NCBI GenBank assembly: GCA_029246685.1
Contig: JAQWMR010000010.1
Location: forward strand, 62,001 to 126,000
Origin: Acidimicrobiales bacterium
Lineage (GTDB): Bacteria > Actinomycetota > Acidimicrobiia > Acidimicrobiales > Aldehydirespiratoraceae
Reading direction: 5' to 3'
Length of the DNA: 64,000 bases
Of this stretch, positions 16,854-25,484 are shown piece after piece. The notes below the pieces were generated by a model. That model was not told the DNA's origin. It ran no database searches and worked only from the letters and a program-made list of their open reading frames with translations. Every line of letters begins with the position of its first letter. The first letter of the stretch is position 1. A program made the position numbers and the translations under genes.

Positions 16854-17708
16854 ATGAAGCTCGGAGCGGACCACACAGCCATCGTCATCGGTGGTGGCGG
16901 CGGCATCGGACGCGGCACGGCGCTCGGGTTGGCTTCCAAGGGCGTGCGCTGTGTCATTGCTGACATCGAGCTCGACAACGCAAAGGCGGTTGCCGACGAG
17001 ATCGCCGGGCTCGGCGTCGCGTCGCTGGCGGTTCCAGTCGACGCGACCGACAACGACTCACTCGCCGCCCTTGCCGAGGAGACCGAGCGCCAATTCGGCG
17101 CGATCCACGTGCTCTCCAACAACGTCGGGGTGGTGCACGATCGCGCCCTGCTCGACGCGACCGATGCCGAGTGGGGCTGGGTCGTCGAGTTCAATCTCAT
17201 GTCGATCGTGCGCGCCTGTGCGGCGGTCGTTCCCCGCATCCAGACCCACGACGCGGGCGGGCACGTGGTCAACACGGCATCGATGGCGGCGTTGTGGGCG
17301 AGCAAGCCCGACGAGGTTCACGGCGTGAATCTCGGGCTCTATACCACGACCAAGCACGCGGTCCTCGGCTACACCGAGACGCTTCGCTACGAGCTGGCGC
17401 CCGATGGCATCGGCGTGTCGTGCCTCTGTCCGGGAACCGTCGACAGCAATCTCATGGCCACGTCGATGCGCAATCGACCGGAGCGTTTTGGCGGGCCGGA
17501 GCACTTCGACGAGACCGTGGGGATGAACCCGTTCGCCATGGCCCAGGAGGACGTCGGCAAGTACGTCGTCGCCGGGATCGAGGATGATCGAACCGTCGTG
17601 CTCACCCACGCCAGTCGAGGACGACGCTTCGTCGATGAGCGGGCCGCGACGCTCGCCGAGGACTTCGAGTTCTTCGCGGCGATCGATGCCGAGACGAAGG
17701 AGACGTAG
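16854..17708 (+). CDS. SDR family oxidoreductase
   Basis: A 284-residue SDR with the nucleotide motif VIGGGGGIGRGTA, SNNVG, NTASMAAL and YTTTK. In-frame ATGs also exist at 16800 and 16809. I prefer 16854 because it puts the usual few residues before the first Rossmann strand and leaves the 16801-16816 site upstream. No clear ribosome site precedes any of the three. The YTTTK pair supports activity. Confidence 0.85.
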   Translation: MKLGADHTAIVIGGGGGIGRGTALGLASKGVRCVIADIELDNAKAVADEIAGLGVASLAVPVDATDNDSLAALAEETERQFGAIHVLSNNVGVVHDRALLDATDAEWGWVVEFNLMSIVRACAAVVPRIQTHDAGGHVVNTASMAALWASKPDEVHGVNLGLYTTTKHAVLGYTETLRYELAPDGIGVSCLCPGTVDSNLMATSMRNRPERFGGPEHFDETVGMNPFAMAQEDVGKYVVAGIEDDRTVVLTHASRGRRFVDERAATLAEDFEFFAAIDAETKET

Positions 17709-17714
17709 CGTCGA

Positions 17715-18233
17715 CTAGACCCGCAGGTCGCGGTGGTCCACGGCGTGGGCTATCGCGTCCACGATCTCTGGCGTCGGTCGTTCGCCATCGATAACGTGCT
17801 CCGTCATCCGATGGGCGACGAACTCGCCGTGCATCTTTTCGACGACCTCCGACATCTAGCCACGACCCCGCGACGTCACCCGGGCCTGGCAGACGTCGAG
17901 CGGCGCGTCGAGCAGGACGTAGTGGGCCTCGACGTCGCCGAGCTCGGCCCGCACGACATCGAGGAACCACGGCCCGATGATGCCTTCGAGCACCGTGGTG
18001 AATCCCGCAAGTGCGTAGTCGCGTGCGGTGATCTCCATAACCCGCGTGTTCTGGTCGTGTGATTCGGGGAGCCACGGCTCGATCTTTCCCTGTTTGAGTT
18101 TCTCGAGGAACCAGTCTCCGCCCACGATCGCGGACCGTTCATAGCGGTCGGCGAGCGCGGCGGCCGCGGTCGACTTCCCGCTACCGGGGGATCCGGAGAC
18201 GATGATCAGCGGCGCAGTTGTCGATTCGGTCAT
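17715..18233 (-). pseudogene. AAA-type P-loop kinase with in-frame TAG
   Basis: The reading frame encodes a 172-residue P-loop kinase of the AAA_33/zeta-toxin-like type: IIVSGSPGSGKSTAAAAL (Walker A) near residue 18, GGDWFLEKL and a LID-like VTSRGRG. A TAG at 17856-17858 interrupts it after residue 125. The same frame continues MSEVVEKMHGEFVAHR...DHRDLRV to a TAG at 17715, and this tail looks like the normal C-terminal helix. An ATG follows the TAG directly, so a split two-piece protein is possible, but a nonsense mutation is simpler. Confidence 0.72.
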
Positions 18234-18307
18234 CGATGAGGACTCCCTCTGTGGCTCCCCATAGTCTCCACGCAGCCCGCATGGGCCAACAAAGAAGGAG
18301 AGCTCCT

Positions 18308-19288
18308 GTGGCATTCATGATGATGCGTCTCAACTATGTGCATCCGGATCCCACCGATCCGAATGAGATGAGCGACCGGTATCGAGCCGGCATCGACCTC
18401 GCTGAGTACGCCGACAAGAACGGCTTCGCCATGGTGAGCAGTGAGGAACACACGGCCACTGCGGTTGGCTGGAGCCCGACGCCGCTGCTCACCGCGGCCA
18501 TGATCCTCAACCGCACCGAGAACCTGTCCGTTGCGATCACCGCCCTGCTCGTGCCGCTCCACGATCCGGTGCGACTTGCCCAGCAGATGACCACGATCGA
18601 CCTGATGTCGAAGGGCCGGCTGTCGATCACGACCGGCATCGGCTACCGCCCGGCGGAGTACGCCGCGGTCGGCAAGGAGTGGAAGCGGCGGGGGAAGATC
18701 CTCGACCACTGCCTCGAGACGATGATGAAGGTCTGGTCCGGCGAGGAGTTCGAGATCAACGGCGAGACGATCCAGGTCGGCCCGATGCCGTACTCGCGCC
18801 CTCACCCGATGGTGATGGTCGGCGGCTCGAGCCCGGCCGCCGCGAAGCGCGCCGCCCGCTTCGGTCTGCCCCTCCAGCTCCCCGCAGCGAAGCCGGAGAT
18901 CGAGGCGCTGTACTACGAGGAGTGCCAGAAGAACGGCACGCAGGGGTTCTGTATCGTCCCCGAAGCGGTAGCGATGGTCCACGTAGTCGAGGACCCGGAC
19001 AAGGCGTGGGCGGAACTCGGTCAGCACTTCTGGCTCGAGGCGTCCACCTACGACTCCTGGCAGCCGCCGGGACAAACGTCGGCTGTCCACACCCATGCCA
19101 CCAACGTCGAGGAGCTACGCGAGGAGGGGATCTACCAGTTCCTCTCGCCGGACCAGGCGATCAACCGCATCCGGGAGACTGGAGCGCTGTCGCTGCACCC
19201 GCTGTGTGGCGGCATGCCGATCGACTCGGCCTGGCAGTCGCTCGAACTCGTGGTCGACAAGGTCATGCCTGCCGTGAGCGAGGGCTGA
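18308..19288 (+). CDS. LLM-class F420-dependent oxidoreductase
   Basis: A 326-residue luciferase-like barrel protein. It reads LNYVHPDPTDPNEMSDRYRA, then SSEEHTATAVGWSPTP, a TIDLMSKGRLSITTGIGYRP segment and MVMVGGSSPAAAKRAARFG. Proteins of this type in actinobacteria use coenzyme F420 or flavin for hydride transfer. The GTG start at 18308 follows AAGGAGAG. The next gene starts 1 base after its stop, so the two are probably co-transcribed. Confidence 0.9.
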   Translation: MAFMMMRLNYVHPDPTDPNEMSDRYRAGIDLAEYADKNGFAMVSSEEHTATAVGWSPTPLLTAAMILNRTENLSVAITALLVPLHDPVRLAQQMTTIDLMSKGRLSITTGIGYRPAEYAAVGKEWKRRGKILDHCLETMMKVWSGEEFEINGETIQVGPMPYSRPHPMVMVGGSSPAAAKRAARFGLPLQLPAAKPEIEALYYEECQKNGTQGFCIVPEAVAMVHVVEDPDKAWAELGQHFWLEASTYDSWQPPGQTSAVHTHATNVEELREEGIYQFLSPDQAINRIRETGALSLHPLCGGMPIDSAWQSLELVVDKVMPAVSEG

Positions 19289-19289
19289 C

Positions 19290-20162
19290 GTGGCCGACTG
19301 GCCGGCGCTCGCCCAGCGCGGGTCCCGCGCCTGTCACGATCTGATCGGCTGGATCTACTTCGATCCGAAAGCGGCAGAGATGTACGGCGACCTCGGCGTG
19401 CCGGACGGGGCGGGCTACTACGCCGGTTCGCGGTTCGCCCCGATTGCCGGAGGCGGGAACGACGTCGTGGCGGCCACCGCGTATTCGATCAACGGCACCC
19501 TCCTCGGCATCGGCATGGACCTGATGCGTGAACACACTGACCCCGAGTCCGTGCAGCTCGCCCGCGACGCTCGGGTGATCCCCGGGCTCGACGAGGTGTC
19601 GCCGGCGATCGCCGAGGGACTCGGCGCGCTCGCGGAACCGGCCTGGGCGGTTGTCGACAGCCTTCACAACGGCGCCCGCGCCCTCTTTGCCGCCCACCGC
19701 GGGCGCGTGCAGCGCCATACCGGCAACCTCGCGCTGTCCGCCTGGCTCGCGCTGAACTGCTTTCGTGAGTGGCGCGGTGACACCCACTGGGCGCTCATCG
19801 CCGCGGCGGACCTCGATGGCGCGGAGGTCGGGCTGCTCCACAACGTGATGGTCGACTACGAGGAAGCCGAGTGGATCGCCCGCAGCCGGGGAGCGAGCGA
19901 CGAGGCGATAGCCGTCGGGTGGGAGCGTCTCGAGCGCAAGGGACTCGCCAACGACAAGACGTTCACCGACGAGGCCCGGGCGTTTCGGACGGACATCGAG
20001 CTGCGGACGGATGAAATCTGCGGGCAGATGTGGGAGGCGTTCGGCGAACCCAACACGCTTGCTTTCTGCGAGTTGATGGAACCGCACCACGACGGGTTCA
20101 TCGCCCGCATCGACGCGACCGCCGGCAAGAACTGGATGCCCGCATCCCGACACTCCGTCTGA
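19290..20162 (+). CDS. SCO6745-like protein
   Basis: A 290-residue, mostly helical protein resembling the actinobacterial SCO6745 family, of unknown function. It starts at GTG 19290 and contains GYYAGSRFAPIAGGGNDVVAATAYSIN. The family often lies near F420-dependent or SDR genes and resembles winged-helix or ligand-binding folds; no catalytic residue can be named. It follows the oxidoreductase with a 1-base gap. Its TGA stop overlaps the first base of repeat D. Confidence 0.7.
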   Translation: MADWPALAQRGSRACHDLIGWIYFDPKAAEMYGDLGVPDGAGYYAGSRFAPIAGGGNDVVAATAYSINGTLLGIGMDLMREHTDPESVQLARDARVIPGLDEVSPAIAEGLGALAEPAWAVVDSLHNGARALFAAHRGRVQRHTGNLALSAWLALNCFREWRGDTHWALIAAADLDGAEVGLLHNVMVDYEEAEWIARSRGASDEAIAVGWERLERKGLANDKTFTDEARAFRTDIELRTDEICGQMWEAFGEPNTLAFCELMEPHHDGFIARIDATAGKNWMPASRHSV

Positions 20163-20195
20163 GTTGAAGCGGGGGTCAGGCCCCAGTTGAAGCGG
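20162..20195 (+). repeat. 34-bp stop-docked repeat, class 2, copy D
   Basis: Arms AGTTGAAGCGG in perfect direct repeat around GGGTCAGGCCCC. The first base is also the last base of the preceding gene's TGA. Length and layout equal class 1, but the arms differ at two positions (TGA in place of TAG). Confidence 0.88.
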
Positions 20196-20236
20196 GGGAT
20201 CTGGTCATCGGGGCGGGCCGGGCGTACGGTCGAGTC

Positions 20237-21364
20237 ATGCAGAACGATCTGATTGAGCGCTTTGGTATCGAGTTCCCCATCTACGCCTTCACGCACTGTC
20301 GTGACGTCGTGGTGGCCGTCAGCAAGGCTGGTGGTCTTGGCGTGCTCGGCGCGGTGGGATTCAGCGTCGAGCAGCTGAAGGTGGAGCTGGACTGGATAGA
20401 CGGGCACATCGGCGACAAGCCCTATGCCGTCGACATCGTGCTCCCGCAGAAGTACGACGGGGACGCCGGTGAGATGGACCTCGGCAAGCTGACGAAGGAT
20501 CTCCAGGGGATGATCCCCGACGAGCACAAGAAGTTCGTCCGCGAGATGCTGGACAAGCACGACGTTCCCGAGCTGCCCGACGAGGAAGAGCTCGGAAGCG
20601 GTCTCATGGGCTGGAACGCGGCAACCGCAGTGCCACAGGTCGACGAGATTCTCCGCCACGACAACGTCGTGATGGTCGCGAATGCGCTCGGCACCCCGCC
20701 CCCGGGTCTCGTCAAGCAGATCCAGGATTCCGGTCGGGCCGTCGGTGCACTGTGCGGAACTCCCGCGCAGGCCAGTCGCCACGCCGCGGCGGGTCTCGAC
20801 TTCGTCATCGCGCAGGGCTACGAGGGGGGCGGCCACACCGGCGACATCGGCTCAGTCGTGCTCTGGCCTCAGGTCATCGATGCCGTCTCGCCGATCCCGG
20901 TGCTCGCTGCAGGTGGCATCGGCAACGGTCGCCAGATGGCTGCCGCGCTGTCGATGGGGGCAGCCGGCGTGTGGACCGGATCGCTCTGGCTCGCCGTCGC
21001 AGAGGCGGCCGGTACGCCGGCCCAGATCCAGTCGTACCTCGACGCGACGAGCAAGGACACCGTCCGCAGCCGCAGCTACACCGGCAAGCCGTGCCGGATG
21101 CTGCGCAACGACTGGACCGAGTCCTGGGAGCGCAACGACACCCCGGACACGCTCGGCATGCCGCTGCAGATGATGGCGGTCCGCGAAGCGATGGTTCGCA
21201 GTGGCCGCTATCCGGACAAGGCCCAGCAGGTGGCGTTCAATCCGGTCGGGCAGATCGTGGGCACGATGAACAAGGTGAAGCGCAGCTCCGATGTCATCTT
21301 CGAGATGGTCGAGGAGTGCGTCGACTCGCTCGAACGCACCCGCCAGATGATGTCCGTCGACTAG
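20237..21364 (+). CDS. Nitronate monooxygenase family protein
   Basis: A 375-residue FMN barrel protein of the NMO / 2-nitropropane dioxygenase family. It starts MQNDLIERFGIEFPIYAFTH and has AGGLGVLGAV, AQGYEGGGHTGDIGS with the His typical of NMO, and LAAGGIGNGRQMAAALSMGA. A paralogue of nearly the same plan lies at 40400. Such proteins oxidise nitronates or act on other activated carbon acids; in degradation clusters they may reduce or isomerise CoA esters (inference). The TAG shares a CTAG palindrome with a remnant on the other strand. Confidence 0.9.
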   Translation: MQNDLIERFGIEFPIYAFTHCRDVVVAVSKAGGLGVLGAVGFSVEQLKVELDWIDGHIGDKPYAVDIVLPQKYDGDAGEMDLGKLTKDLQGMIPDEHKKFVREMLDKHDVPELPDEEELGSGLMGWNAATAVPQVDEILRHDNVVMVANALGTPPPGLVKQIQDSGRAVGALCGTPAQASRHAAAGLDFVIAQGYEGGGHTGDIGSVVLWPQVIDAVSPIPVLAAGGIGNGRQMAAALSMGAAGVWTGSLWLAVAEAAGTPAQIQSYLDATSKDTVRSRSYTGKPCRMLRNDWTESWERNDTPDTLGMPLQMMAVREAMVRSGRYPDKAQQVAFNPVGQIVGTMNKVKRSSDVIFEMVEECVDSLERTRQMMSVD

Positions 21365-21480
21365 CCCCCGAGAGCGTCGCCCAGCGCGTCGAGTCGCGTC
21401 GTCCACACAGACTCGACCGAGGAAACCCAACCGGTGACTTCGCGCGGCGGTTGTGGTCGCGGCGCGTACCGCGACTGATC
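21361..21480 (-). pseudogene. Possible gene tail, SRPBCC-like (about 40 residues)
   Basis: A minus-strand frame ending at TAG 21361-21363 reads REVTGWVSSVESVWTTRL followed by DALGDALGG. It resembles the last helix of SRPBCC/AHSA-type proteins. No upstream part continues, so if real it is a remnant. Identification is weak. Confidence 0.3.
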
Positions 21481-21630
21481 AGCTGAAGAGCGCCCCACCG
21501 GCGAGCTCGACGAGCTCGGGAGGAGCCTTGTCAGGGGACCCGCAGTCGAACGGTGGACGAGGGTCGTACTCGATGCCGAGCTGGAGCGCCTTCGCCGTAT
21601 CGTCGCCGGCGATGGCGGCGGCGAGGTCCG
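21479..21630 (-). pseudogene. Gene tail, DJ-1/PfpI-like (about 50 residues)
   Basis: A minus-strand frame with KALQLGIEYDPRPPFDCGSP then DKAPPELVE ends at TGA 21479. The segment resembles the C-terminus of DJ-1/PfpI-like proteins. The frame upstream of about 21630 degenerates into Arg-rich nonsense, so the 5' part is lost. The family call is moderate. Confidence 0.45.
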
Positions 21631-21649
21631 CCTGTCTCGCTCCCGCCCC

Positions 21650-21874
21650 GAGAAGCACCACTACCAAGGTGGCGCGCTGTTCGGCCTTGGCTGGGCGATT
21701 GCGGGTACCTGCCCGGCGCCGGCGCTCGTCATGGTGTCGTCGGGCGCCATGCTCGGGCTCGTGGCGATCCCGGGAATCTTTCTGGGTCTCTACCTGAACG
21801 AGCGCCTTGACGGCGCGGAATCGCAGACGGATGACGGCGAGCATCGTGAGACCGAACGGGTCGGCGCGGGCTAG
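21650..21874 (+). pseudogene. YeeE/YedE-type transporter tail
   Basis: A plus-strand frame reads GGALFGLGWAIAGTCPAPAL then VMVSSGAMLGLVAIPGIFLG and ends with a charged tail at TAG 21874. This matches the last two membrane segments of YeeE/YedE (DUF6691) sulfur-compound transporters, including the conserved GTCPAPAL loop. The first part of the protein is absent, and the frame start coincides with the end of the DJ-1-like tail, marking a deletion junction near 21640. Confidence 0.65.
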
Positions 21875-23373
21875 ATCGCTCGTTCGTGTCCCTGCCAGTA
21901 CGGGTCACGGAGCTGTCGGGTGTAGAGCTTGCCGTTCGGCTGACGGGGGAGCGAGGCGTGCACGTCGATCGAACGCGGCACTTTGTGGCGGCCGAGCCGC
22001 TCGCGTGCGAACTCGAGGAGCGCGTCGACCACGTCCGGGCTAGCGTCGGCGGCAAACTCCACGGCGGCCTTGACCTGCTCGCCCCACTCGTGATCGGGGA
22101 TGCCGAAGACGGCGACATCGACGACGCTCGGATGGTCGAGTAGCGCCTGCTCGACCTCGGTCGGGTAGATGTTCACGCCGCCGCTGATGATCATGTTCGT
22201 CGCTCGGTCGGCGAGATACACCCAGCCCTCGGCGTCGACTGATCCCATGTCGCCGAGCGAGAAGACCCCGGGTGCGAGGTAGGCGGCGTCGGTCTTCTCG
22301 GGGGCGTTCCAGTAGTCGAACGGCCGGTCGGATCCCGGCGTGCGGCAGTAGAGCGTGCCGACCTCGCCCGCTGGGAGGCGGTTGCCGTGGTCGTCCACGG
22401 AGAACACCTCGAACCCGGTGACCGAGCGCCCGACGGTGCCGGGATTGACGAGCCATTCGTCGGCGTCGACGCGGGTGAAGACGCCGGCCTCGGAGGTGCC
22501 CCAGTATTCGGTGAGGATCGGGCCGAACCAGTCGATCATCTGCTGTTTCACTGACCGACTGATCGGCGCGGCACCGTGCAGGACCATGCGGAGTGGCGAC
22601 GGGTCGAACTCGCCGCGCACCTCTTCCGGCAACCGCAGGAGCCGGACCATCATCGTCGGCACGAGGTGGGTGCGACGGACGTCCATCTCTCCGATCAATC
22701 GAAGCGTGCGCTCGGCGTCGAATTTCCGCATCAGATGAAGATGCGCACCGTTGCAAAGATCGAAGAAGCCGTAGCCGCCGACCGCGGCGTGGTACGCCGG
22801 TCCCGTCACGAGCTGCGTTCCGTCGCCGTCGAAGCCGACCTGATTGCCGAGCTGCTGCTGGAGCGCCAGCATCTCGCTCACCGTGGAAGGAACGGCCCGC
22901 TTGACGCCCTTGGGGTGGCCCGTCGTGCCGGAGGTGTAGCTGAAGCGTGAGCCCGGCGTGGCGTCGAGAGGAAACGGGGTATCAGCCGCCCCCTCGATGA
23001 GACGATCGAGATCGGGGCCGAGCTCGATCACCGGAATCTCGGCGGGGACGAGATGGGCAAGCTCCGACTCGGCGAGGACAACGCAAGCCTCGGCATCGCG
23101 AAGGACGTAGCCGACTTCGTGGGGCGCGAGCAGGCCGTTGACCGGCACGAACCACACGCCACTCAGGACCGCCGCGAGGTAGATCTCGAAGACCTCCACG
23201 CGGTTGTCGGTCAACACGGCGATGTGAGCGCCTTCTCGAAGGTCGAGGTCATCGCGCAGCACGTGTCCGAGCCGGGTCGCGCGGTCGACGAGTTCGCCTC
23301 GGGTACGACTAGCGCCGAAGTCGTCAGTGAGGGCGAGCGCGTCAGGTTCGGCGGCCGCCAGGTCGAGGATCAT
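21871..23373 (-). CDS. AMP-binding acyl-CoA synthetase
   Basis: A 500-residue FadD-type enzyme: SYTSGTTGHPKGVKRAVP, EYWGTSEAGVFT, the hinge LGDMGSVDAEGWVYLADRAT, SGGVNIYPTEVEQAL and the catalytic Lys in RQPNGKLYTRQL. The start at ATG 23373 fits the family N-terminus (MILDLAAAEPDALAL) and lies 2 bases after the stop of the M15 peptidase gene. Its TAG overlaps that of the YeeE-like tail in a shared CTAG. Confidence 0.92.
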   Translation of the reverse strand: MILDLAAAEPDALALTDDFGASRTRGELVDRATRLGHVLRDDLDLREGAHIAVLTDNRVEVFEIYLAAVLSGVWFVPVNGLLAPHEVGYVLRDAEACVVLAESELAHLVPAEIPVIELGPDLDRLIEGAADTPFPLDATPGSRFSYTSGTTGHPKGVKRAVPSTVSEMLALQQQLGNQVGFDGDGTQLVTGPAYHAAVGGYGFFDLCNGAHLHLMRKFDAERTLRLIGEMDVRRTHLVPTMMVRLLRLPEEVRGEFDPSPLRMVLHGAAPISRSVKQQMIDWFGPILTEYWGTSEAGVFTRVDADEWLVNPGTVGRSVTGFEVFSVDDHGNRLPAGEVGTLYCRTPGSDRPFDYWNAPEKTDAAYLAPGVFSLGDMGSVDAEGWVYLADRATNMIISGGVNIYPTEVEQALLDHPSVVDVAVFGIPDHEWGEQVKAAVEFAADASPDVVDALLEFARERLGRHKVPRSIDVHASLPRQPNGKLYTRQLRDPYWQGHERAI

Positions 23374-23375
23374 GC

Positions 23376-24569
23376 TCAGCCGCCGGTGGTCGACCAGTGC
23401 CAGGGCTCGCTCGGGAGGTTGATCAGGCCGTACGCCGGGGCGACCTCGCTCATCACCTGGAACACGGCGGTACTGCGGCTCCGAATGATCGACCCGTTGT
23501 AGGTGAAGTCGATAGCGAGGCCGCGTTCGTGCGCGGAGCGTCCGGGTCGAGCCGTCGGTGGTCGGCACTGATACGCCGGCATCTCCCACACCGCGTAGTC
23601 CGATGTGCCGCAGTGGGCTCGGCGAAGGCGAATCTGCGAGTCGGAGCTGCGGTAGCCGCCACCGGACAGCGTGTAGCCACGCGCTTCCATCGCCGCGAGA
23701 AAGCCCTCGACCTGGTCGGCGATGAGGACATTGACCACGATGCCGCGCACGGTGGTGAGATCGACCGGCGCGTTGTCGGGGATGTTGACGGGGCGTTCGC
23801 GCTGTCGGCGGGCGATGGCGTCGGCGATGCGTTGTTCTTCGGACTTGATCTCGGCCGCCAGCTCCGCGTCGAGCTCTTCGAGAGCGGCCACCTCCGCCAG
23901 CCGGGCATCGAGGCGATCCTCAACGGCGCGTAACGCTTCGTCTTCCTGCGTGAATGCGATCTCGAGATCGGCCTTGCGCCGGGCGACGACCGCTCGCTGA
24001 TCCTCGAGTTCGCCGGTGGTTTCCGCTGCGGCGACGCGCTCGGCACCGAGCTGGGCGCCGAGGGCGCGGAGATCGTCGATGATCTCCGTGGCGTTGCCGG
24101 TGCCGAACTCGATCAACGATTCCGTGCGGACGTACTGCCAGGGGTTCGCGTCGAGCGCAGCGGTGTCCGAGTGACGGCCTCCGAACCCGACGAAGGCGTT
24201 CACCGCTGTGTCGCGCAACGACTGCTGGGCGGCGGCCATGTCGGCCTCGAGGTCCTCGATTCGTCGCTGCGCTGCGGCCTCAGCAGCAACGGCGTCGTCG
24301 ACGAGGCGCTGTGCGGCCGCGAGCGCGGCTTGTTGGGCGTCGATTGATTCCCGCAGCTTGTCCAGCTCGGCGGCCAGGGTGTCGGCGTCGACCGTCAGGG
24401 CGTTCACCAGGATGGAGATGTCCGCCTGGTCCTCCTGGACCTCGCGGCGTTCCTCGCGCAGCTCGTCCGGGGTCTGCTGGGCGGCAGCGAGCGGTGCCAT
24501 CGCTGCGGACGCGATGAAGACGATTCCGAGGAAGACGTGCGGTCGGCGGAAGCGATGGAACAGGCGCAT
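23376..24569 (-). CDS. Secreted coiled-coil M15 peptidase (VanY/DdcY-like)
   Basis: A 397-residue exported protein. Residues 1-30 form a signal peptide (VFLGIVFIASAAMAPLAAA). About 35-240 is a long coiled coil rich in Ala and Glu, as in cell-wall hydrolases controlled by coiled coils. The C-terminal domain has RSAHERGLAIDFT and EPWHWSTTG, the zinc ligands of D-alanyl-D-alanine carboxypeptidases of family M15. It probably trims peptidoglycan. ATG 24569 is the start best placed before the signal peptide; no strong ribosome site is seen. The next gene begins 2 bases after its stop. Confidence 0.88.
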   Translation of the reverse strand: MRLFHRFRRPHVFLGIVFIASAAMAPLAAAQQTPDELREERREVQEDQADISILVNALTVDADTLAAELDKLRESIDAQQAALAAAQRLVDDAVAAEAAAQRRIEDLEADMAAAQQSLRDTAVNAFVGFGGRHSDTAALDANPWQYVRTESLIEFGTGNATEIIDDLRALGAQLGAERVAAAETTGELEDQRAVVARRKADLEIAFTQEDEALRAVEDRLDARLAEVAALEELDAELAAEIKSEEQRIADAIARRQRERPVNIPDNAPVDLTTVRGIVVNVLIADQVEGFLAAMEARGYTLSGGGYRSSDSQIRLRRAHCGTSDYAVWEMPAYQCRPPTARPGRSAHERGLAIDFTYNGSIIRSRSTAVFQVMSEVAPAYGLINLPSEPWHWSTTGG

Positions 24570-24674
24570 GAACAGGAGTTCGTCACAGAAACGTAATGAA
24601 CGGCCAAGACCGTACCGGAGCCGGCCGCCCAACGAAACTGCGCCCCGGTTGCCGGTCGCTCGCGCCGCGCCGGG

Positions 24675-25469
24675 TCAATCGTTCTTAATCGTCAACCCGC
24701 CGTCCACGGCGATCGCCTGCCCCGTGATGTAGGACGACGAGGGAAGCGCCAGATTCAGGACCATATGGGCAACTTCCTCGGGATCGCCGTATCGGCGCAC
24801 GGCGGTGCGCCGGCGGGCGAACTTGTCCCGGTGTTCTTCGGGGATGAGTTCGGTCATCCCGGTGAGAATCGGGCCGGGGCAGATGGCGTTGACCGTGATG
24901 CCGTCCGTCCCCAGATCGACGGCGAGTGCTCGAGTCAGCCCGATCACGCCGTGCTTGGCCGCGGCGTAGGGAAGCACGCCACGCTGTGCGCCGACCCCCT
25001 CGGTGGACGAGATGTTGATGATTCGGCCTTCCCCGCTGGCGCGCAGGTCGTCGAGGCAGGCGCGAATCGTCCGTTGATGGGCGGTCAGGAGGACGTCCAT
25101 GGCGAGTTGCCACCGGTCCTCGAACTCTGCGTCGTCGATCGGGCCGCCGACCGATATGCCGGCGTTGTTGACCAGAACGTCGATCGGCCCGAGGTCGGCG
25201 CGGATCTGCTCGGTCACGGACTCGATGGCCGACGCGTCGCTGACATCGAGCGCATACCCACGGGCGTCGCCGCCGACTCCCTCGATCTCGGCGACCACTT
25301 CATCGACGGCCTCCTGCCGAAGATCCGTCACCGCAACCCGAGCGCCCTCGTCCGCGAAGAGATGGGCCTCGGACCGCCCCATACCTGACGCCGCACCCGT
25401 GATGAGCACGACCTTGCCCGCGACGGACCGGCTTCGGCTTGTGAGACGGCCCGGGGTGTCGTCACTCAT
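24675..25469 (-). CDS. SDR family oxidoreductase
   Basis: A 264-residue SDR with [14 protein letters not shown] near residue 22, [25 protein letters not shown] and the C-terminus [15 protein letters not shown]. All catalytic positions are present. It is followed at some distance by the M15 peptidase and preceded by aldose epimerase on the same strand, 15 bases away. Confidence 0.92.
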   Translation of the reverse strand: MSDDTPGRLTSRSRSVAGKVVLITGAASGMGRSEAHLFADEGARVAVTDLRQEAVDEVVAEIEGVGGDARGYALDVSDASAIESVTEQIRADLGPIDVLVNNAGISVGGPIDDAEFEDRWQLAMDVLLTAHQRTIRACLDDLRASGEGRIINISSTEGVGAQRGVLPYAAAKHGVIGLTRALAVDLGTDGITVNAICPGPILTGMTELIPEEHRDKFARRRTAVRRYGDPEEVAHMVLNLALPSSSYITGQAIAVDGGLTIKND

Positions 25470-25484
25470 GTCAGCGCCTCCGAG

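Noticed and set aside
16802..17305. N-terminal extension of the second P450
   Set aside because: The extra residues are antisense to the SDR gene and lack P450 similarity; ATG 16801 gives a normal length.
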